A stretch of DNA of 10,900 nucleotides from Bacteroidia bacterium (lineage in GTDB: Bacteria > Bacteroidota > Bacteroidia > Bacteroidales > UBA12481): the NCBI GenBank assembly GCA_026391235.1, contig JAPLDV010000573.1, forward strand, positions 1-10,900, written 5' to 3'. The notes under the pieces were generated by a model. The model ran no database searches. It was not told the origin of the DNA and saw only the letters and a list, made by a program, of their open reading frames with translations. Made by a program: the position numbers and the translations under genes. Below, in pieces: positions 7,398 to 10,900 of this stretch (the stretch's first letter is position 1; each line of letters opens with the position of its first letter).

Positions 7398-8726
7398 CTA
7401 AATATGCTCACCAATATCTTCGAGGGTCCGGCCCTTTGTTTCCGGGAAATATCTCCACACAACAATCACCTGGACCACCATCATGATTGCAAAGAAGGCA
7501 AATGCATGACCGACCCCGTTTTGAGAGGCCTTTGCTACCACCGGGAAAAGAAAGGTGATCAGTGCTGCAAAAAACCAATGTGTAAAACTCCCGAGCGACT
7601 GGCCTTTTCCGCGGACCTTGTTCGGGAAAATCTCTGCAATCAATACCCAGATAACCGCTCCTGTCGAGAAAGCAAAGAACATGATGTAAACCAGCAATAA
7701 GGTCAGTAATCCATAGCCCGTAAATTGCTGCAGATAAAATGTTTTTGCAATGAGGCCAAGGCAAACCGACATCCCCAGTGAGCCCACGATCAGCAACTTG
7801 CGCCGGCCCACCCTGTCGATCAGTATCATGCCGAGGATCGTAAATATTCCGTTTGTGATTCCTACCAGGATGGATTGGAACATGGAGTCGGAATTGGACA
7901 AGCCGCTTAACTCGAAAATTCTGGGGGCATAATACAGGATTGCATTAATCCCTGAAAACTGGTTGAACATCGCCACCAGGAATGCGATGGATATCGGTTT
8001 GAAATACTGTCTTGAAAATAATCCGACGGCATGGGCGGCGGATTTTGACACGCTGGATTTAATTTCCTCGATTTCTTTCTCGATAGAGGAAACCTCGATT
8101 TTTTGCAGGATCTGCCTGGCCAGGTCGATTTTTCCGATTTTGATCAGGAACCTGGGACTTTCGGGTATCAGGAACAGCAAGCTGAAAAAGATGAATGCCG
8201 GAAATCCGGCAACACCCAGCATCCACCTCCAGGGTTCGTCACCGGCAGTCCGAAGCAAATAGTTTGAAACAAAGGCCATTAAAATCCCGAAAATCACATT
8301 GAACTGAAAGAGGGCAGTCATGCGGCCCCTCACTTTAGCCGGTGAGATTTCGGCGATGTAAGTCGGGGCGACCACTGATGAAGCACCGACTCCAATGCCC
8401 CCTAAAAAGCGAAAAATGATGAATGAGGTAACATTATCTGCGAGGGCACTCCCTATGGCGGTCAGTACATATAATACCGCAATGATGAACAGGATGGGTT
8501 TCCGGCCGAACCGGTCGGCCGGCCTTCCTGCAATCAGCGCTCCAGCTACGGTTCCGATCAGGGCCGAGGAAATCGTAAAACCGTGCCAGAAAGAAGACAG
8601 CTGGAACAACTCCTGGATGTGTTTCTCAACTCCCGAGATCACCGCTGTGTCAAATCCAAACAGGAATCCTCCCAGGGCAACAATGATAGACCAGGTAAAA
8701 ACTCTCCTATTGGTTTTACTTTTCAT
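7398..8726 (-). CDS. MFS sugar porter (12-helix sugar:proton symporter type)
   Basis: This 442-residue inner-membrane transporter belongs to the sugar porter family (XylE/AraE/GLUT-like) and probably imports a monosaccharide with protons. Family signatures occur in order: GGFLFGFDTAVISG in helix 1 (19-32), DRFGRKP (71-77), RFLGGIGVG (106-114), PESPRFL after helix 6 (188-194), QFSGINAILYYAP in helix 7 (256-268), DRVGRRK (304-310) and PETKGRTLEDI at the C-terminus (428-438). Asn255 stands where many porters have the first Gln of a QQ pair. I chose the ATG at 8726 because AAGGA lies just upstream and it clears the previous stop by 16 nt. An in-frame TTG at 8768 would overlap the GH172 gene and add 14 charged residues. 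The stop is 21 nt before the multienzyme start. Family membership is certain; the sugar is unknown. It is not of the FucP fucose-permease type, so fucose need not be its cargo. Confidence 0.95.
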   Translation of the reverse strand: MKSKTNRRVFTWSIIVALGGFLFGFDTAVISGVEKHIQELFQLSSFWHGFTISSALIGTVAGALIAGRPADRFGRKPILFIIAVLYVLTAIGSALADNVTSFIIFRFLGGIGVGASSVVAPTYIAEISPAKVRGRMTALFQFNVIFGILMAFVSNYLLRTAGDEPWRWMLGVAGFPAFIFFSLLFLIPESPRFLIKIGKIDLARQILQKIEVSSIEKEIEEIKSSVSKSAAHAVGLFSRQYFKPISIAFLVAMFNQFSGINAILYYAPRIFELSGLSNSDSMFQSILVGITNGIFTILGMILIDRVGRRKLLIVGSLGMSVCLGLIAKTFYLQQFTGYGLLTLLLVYIMFFAFSTGAVIWVLIAEIFPNKVRGKGQSLGSFTHWFFAALITFLFPVVAKASQNGVGHAFAFFAIMMVVQVIVVWRYFPETKGRTLEDIGEHI

Positions 8727-8730
8727 AATT

Positions 8731-8735
8731 TCCTT
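8731..8735 (-). promoter_or_regulatory. Ribosome binding site of the sugar porter gene
   Basis: On the minus strand an A-rich run ends in AAGGA, followed by AATT and then the ATG at 8726. The site fixes the start of the porter at 8726 instead of the in-frame TTG at 8768. It lies in the 16-nt gap after the GH172 stop, which suggests independent re-initiation on a shared mRNA. It is the clearest Shine-Dalgarno sequence in the window. Confidence 0.6.
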
Positions 8736-8742
8736 TTTTAAT

Positions 8743-9906
8743 TTATTTAAAAGGTTTTCTCTGTTCAAGAGGTATCATTGCCGGGAAGGGATTATGCGGT
8801 TCGGCCTGGTACCAGTAGGCTACTGAAGCAATGTCGTCATCCAGCAGCCGGTAACGTCCGTCATTACCCCAGCCCAATGCCTGGATGGTAACTCTCAGAT
8901 CATTTTTAAAACAGATTGGATCCTGGATATGCCAGCGATATAAGCTCCACAAATTGGGCAGTTCACCTTCGGTTGAAGCAGCAAGGGTGGTGCCGGCATA
9001 GGCAGTGGTATAGGATTCGGCAAAACCATAACTGCCCAGGAAGTAATCCTCGGTTCCCGTTCCGCAGATGGTTGGGAATTTAGTATCCCCGTCCATAAAG
9101 AATTTCACTTCCCCTTCACCAAACCAGCCTTTTGAAGTCATCTGAGTCCAGGCCAGGAAGGTACCCGCATATCTGCCTTTTCCCCGGATACCGTCGACTA
9201 TGACGTACGGATTCTGACTTCCGGTGCGTGCACGGCGCCACTGGGCATGGAAATAGCCCGTGTTTTTGGGAACCGGGGTCAGGATATAGGTGATCTGAAA
9301 AGCCAGCAGTTCCAGGTCGCGGTTACTTTCGTTGGTGAAAGTGACTTTTGCATGGCGCCTGAAAGGCATTGACCAATAGCAATTTAGAGCATTCTGGGGA
9401 TTGACGGTGACCACCTGCGAATTGACCCGGGCAAATTTCTCATGCCCGACGGCAAAAAAATCCGGAGCTGGCACCTCAATGGAAGGCACGGTTTCATCAT
9501 CCCAAAAACAGCGTATGATATTTGCGCGGCTTAACCCTTCAACCATCCAGATGTGCTGTATCATGCCGGGCCCTTCAACATCCATCAGCGTTACCGTTTC
9601 CCCCGCGTTCACCCTCAGGAACGGCTTGACTTTCCAGCCCTGGCCGAGGCTGTCGGCCGCACGAGCTGATGCTGCAGGTTTTGCTTCCGATGGATTTGGA
9701 ACCGCCATTCCGCCCTTCCCTTTTTCGCCGGTCAGGTTCTCGGCGGATATCGAGCGGGTTTCACTGCCGTCGAGTAAAGGCAATCCGGGCAACCCGCTCT
9801 GATACAAGGCGCCATCCCGCTTGCAACCTGCAATGAGACTCACTGCCCCGGTAAGGACAACTATCAGGCTTATTTTGCTAAACAATTGAATTACTGATTG
9901 TTTCAT
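8743..9906 (-). CDS. GH172 (DUF2961) family glycoside hydrolase, lipoprotein
   Basis: The protein has 387 residues. The N-terminus has a hydrophobic stretch (about 12-27) and lipobox LIAGC with Cys28, so it is a predicted lipoprotein. Residues 30-90 are a Gly/Ser/Ala/Pro-rich tether. The remainder is a DUF2961 domain with GPGMIQHIW (112-120), the FWDDE segment (134-138), GEGE (263-266), FFMDGD (269-274) and CGTGTEDYFLGSYGF (281-295). Characterised GH172 enzymes use two glutamates in the GEG and GTGTED regions, here most likely Glu264 and Glu286. Known members act on furanosides: a difructose dianhydride I synthase/hydrolase and D-arabinofuranosidases. A furanosidic side chain is therefore a reasonable but unproven substrate. 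The start ATG is 9 nt after the stop of the upstream propeller gene, with no clear Shine-Dalgarno. Length is normal for the family and both catalytic motifs are intact, so it is probably active. Confidence 0.9.
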   Translation of the reverse strand: MKQSVIQLFSKISLIVVLTGAVSLIAGCKRDGALYQSGLPGLPLLDGSETRSISAENLTGEKGKGGMAVPNPSEAKPAASARAADSLGQGWKVKPFLRVNAGETVTLMDVEGPGMIQHIWMVEGLSRANIIRCFWDDETVPSIEVPAPDFFAVGHEKFARVNSQVVTVNPQNALNCYWSMPFRRHAKVTFTNESNRDLELLAFQITYILTPVPKNTGYFHAQWRRARTGSQNPYVIVDGIRGKGRYAGTFLAWTQMTSKGWFGEGEVKFFMDGDTKFPTICGTGTEDYFLGSYGFAESYTTAYAGTTLAASTEGELPNLWSLYRWHIQDPICFKNDLRVTIQALGWGNDGRYRLLDDDIASVAYWYQAEPHNPFPAMIPLEQRKPFK

Positions 9907-9915
9907 GATTCTAAG

Positions 9916-10900
9916 TCAATTATGTGACCAGGCACGGATATGATCCGCATTTCCTGTTTTTTGTATAATGCCGAGTTTCCCCGACCAGCTCATTCTCTTT
10001 AACATCACCAGATAATCATTGAGATAGGCTTCCATCAGGTCATTTTTGAACACCAGCCTGACCATGCCTTTTTCCGGAAACTCCATATCCCGATCAATCC
10101 GTACTGTAATCCTCAAACCAGATCCGTCGCTGTTCATGGTCCCGAAAATGGTTTCCTTCCTGTTGAATAACAACACATAACCTGAATCGCTACGGATATC
10201 GAAGTAAAATCCGGCCGGAGATTTTTCATGACTGTCAAAATTGAGTTTTATTTCCGCCTCCACCACCCCGACCTCACCCCTGTCAAAAATATTATTGAAT
10301 AAGCAGACCGGATCTGACGGAACTGCTTTTCTCCCCAGCGACAGCCTGACTTCCTTATCTTTCAGCAGGTTATTTTTCTCCCACCATTTGAGCCGGAGTG
10401 TTCCTTCCTGATCGACCTCAACCGCCTTGAGCGGTGCTGAGTAAATGATATCCGACCCGGTATAAAAGTGGTTAACGAGAACACCATTCCGGTTAATCGT
10501 TTCCTCCGCAGGCGGATTGTGAAAAAACCGCGGAAAATAGATATCACAACCTTTCCCGAACATGTTCGGATTCTTTTTCTGAGCCAGGAAAGGACCTTCC
10601 GGTTTATCCGCCATTGCAATTCTTCCTTCACTGACAGTTATATAATATTGATTGCCGATTTTCTGAATGCCACCAAGTTCCCCGGTAATATCACCTTCAA
10701 GAGGGGGAAGTGCGGACCAGTTAATGCCGTCTTTGCTTTCGGCAAAACCGAAACCGCAAAGCGGCTGGGGAAATTTTTCCAATAAAGGGTCGGCGGTAAA
10801 ATATCCGTAAAATGATCCGTCATCACGTTTGACGCAATCGATGCAATCCCATCTCCCTTTCGGTTTATACCAAAGGCTGTCCTGGATAAAACGATGCGAA
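9916..10900 (-). CDS. GH43/GH32-like beta-propeller glycosidase homologue with C-terminal beta-sandwich (5' end beyond window)
   Basis: The frame is open to the right edge (327 codons visible before the TGA), so the true start is outside. The in-frame TTG at 10782 is internal, because good coding sequence continues upstream of it. Visible residues 1-185 look like the later blades of a five-bladed propeller: RWDCIDCVKRDDGSFYGYF (16-34), GFGFAESKDGINW (49-61), GELGGIQKIGNQYYI (73-87, with a possible catalytic Glu74) and DIYFPRF (119-125). Residues about 190-327 are beta-rich, with VEAEIKLNF (213-221) and LMEAYLNDYLVML (288-300), like the C-terminal sandwich of GH32-type enzymes. I cannot assign a family: the SKDGINW-type blade motifs fit GH43, GH32 and related propellers, and the N-terminal blade with the catalytic Asp is missing. 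The GH172 gene 9 nt downstream suggests cooperation on one side chain. Confidence 0.65.
   Translation of the reverse strand, partial: SHRFIQDSLWYKPKGRWDCIDCVKRDDGSFYGYFTADPLLEKFPQPLCGFGFAESKDGINWSALPPLEGDITGELGGIQKIGNQYYITVSEGRIAMADKPEGPFLAQKKNPNMFGKGCDIYFPRFFHNPPAEETINRNGVLVNHFYTGSDIIYSAPLKAVEVDQEGTLRLKWWEKNNLLKDKEVRLSLGRKAVPSDPVCLFNNIFDRGEVGVVEAEIKLNFDSHEKSPAGFYFDIRSDSGYVLLFNRKETIFGTMNSDGSGLRITVRIDRDMEFPEKGMVRLVFKNDLMEAYLNDYLVMLKRMSWSGKLGIIQKTGNADHIRAWSHN

Noticed and set aside
8727..8768. Start of the sugar porter at the upstream TTG (8768)
   Set aside because: It would overlap the end of the GH172 gene, is a rare start codon and adds a charged N-terminal extension; the ATG at 8726 has a good AAGGA site and a normal porter N-terminus.
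10780..10782. TTG at 10782 as the start of the propeller protein
   Set aside because: The same frame stays open to the window edge and its translation upstream (RWDCIDCVKRDDGSFYGYF) has propeller-like character, so this is an internal codon of a truncated gene.

Overview
The window is a tightly packed run of five genes, all on the minus strand, so transcription runs from the right edge to the left. Every recognisable product handles carbohydrates: three secreted or surface glycoside hydrolases, a secreted double esterase and one inner-membrane sugar transporter. The gaps are 62, 21, 16 and 9 nt, with no room for clear internal promoters. The segment therefore reads as part of one operon whose promoter lies beyond the right edge. 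The protein families (GH29, GH172, DUF2341/LamG and SASA-type esterases, a surface lipoprotein, a sugar porter of the 'QFSGINAILYY' type) and the weak Shine-Dalgarno sequences before most genes suggest a glycan-degrading Bacteroidota member. A Planctomycetota, Verrucomicrobiota or related degrader is not excluded. No SusC/SusD pair, sulfatase, regulator, RNA gene or transposase lies in the window.

From right to left (transcription order). (1) 10900-9916: the 3' part of a gene for a beta-propeller glycosidase-like protein (GH43/GH32-like) with a C-terminal beta-sandwich. Its 5' end is outside the window. (2) 9906-8743: a GH172 (DUF2961) lipoprotein. (3) 8726-7398: a 12-helix sugar porter of the major facilitator superfamily. 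(4) 7376-1611: a single 1,921-residue secreted protein with a GH29 alpha-L-fucosidase at each end. Between them lie DUF2341, LamG, two Ig-like domains and an SGNH (sialate O-acetylesterase type) esterase. (5) 1548-1: a secreted protein joining an SGNH/GDSL esterase to an alpha/beta-hydrolase esterase. Its 3' end runs off the left edge.

Taken together, the genes suggest removal of fucose and O-acetyl (or other acyl) groups from a decorated, probably plant or algal, polysaccharide. The GH172 and propeller enzymes would act on furanoside or other side chains, and the porter would import a released monosaccharide. The substrate itself is inference. The most unusual items are the GH29-LamG-SGNH-GH29 megaprotein, a perfect 26-bp palindrome lying in frame inside it, and three different esterase domains carried by two adjacent genes.
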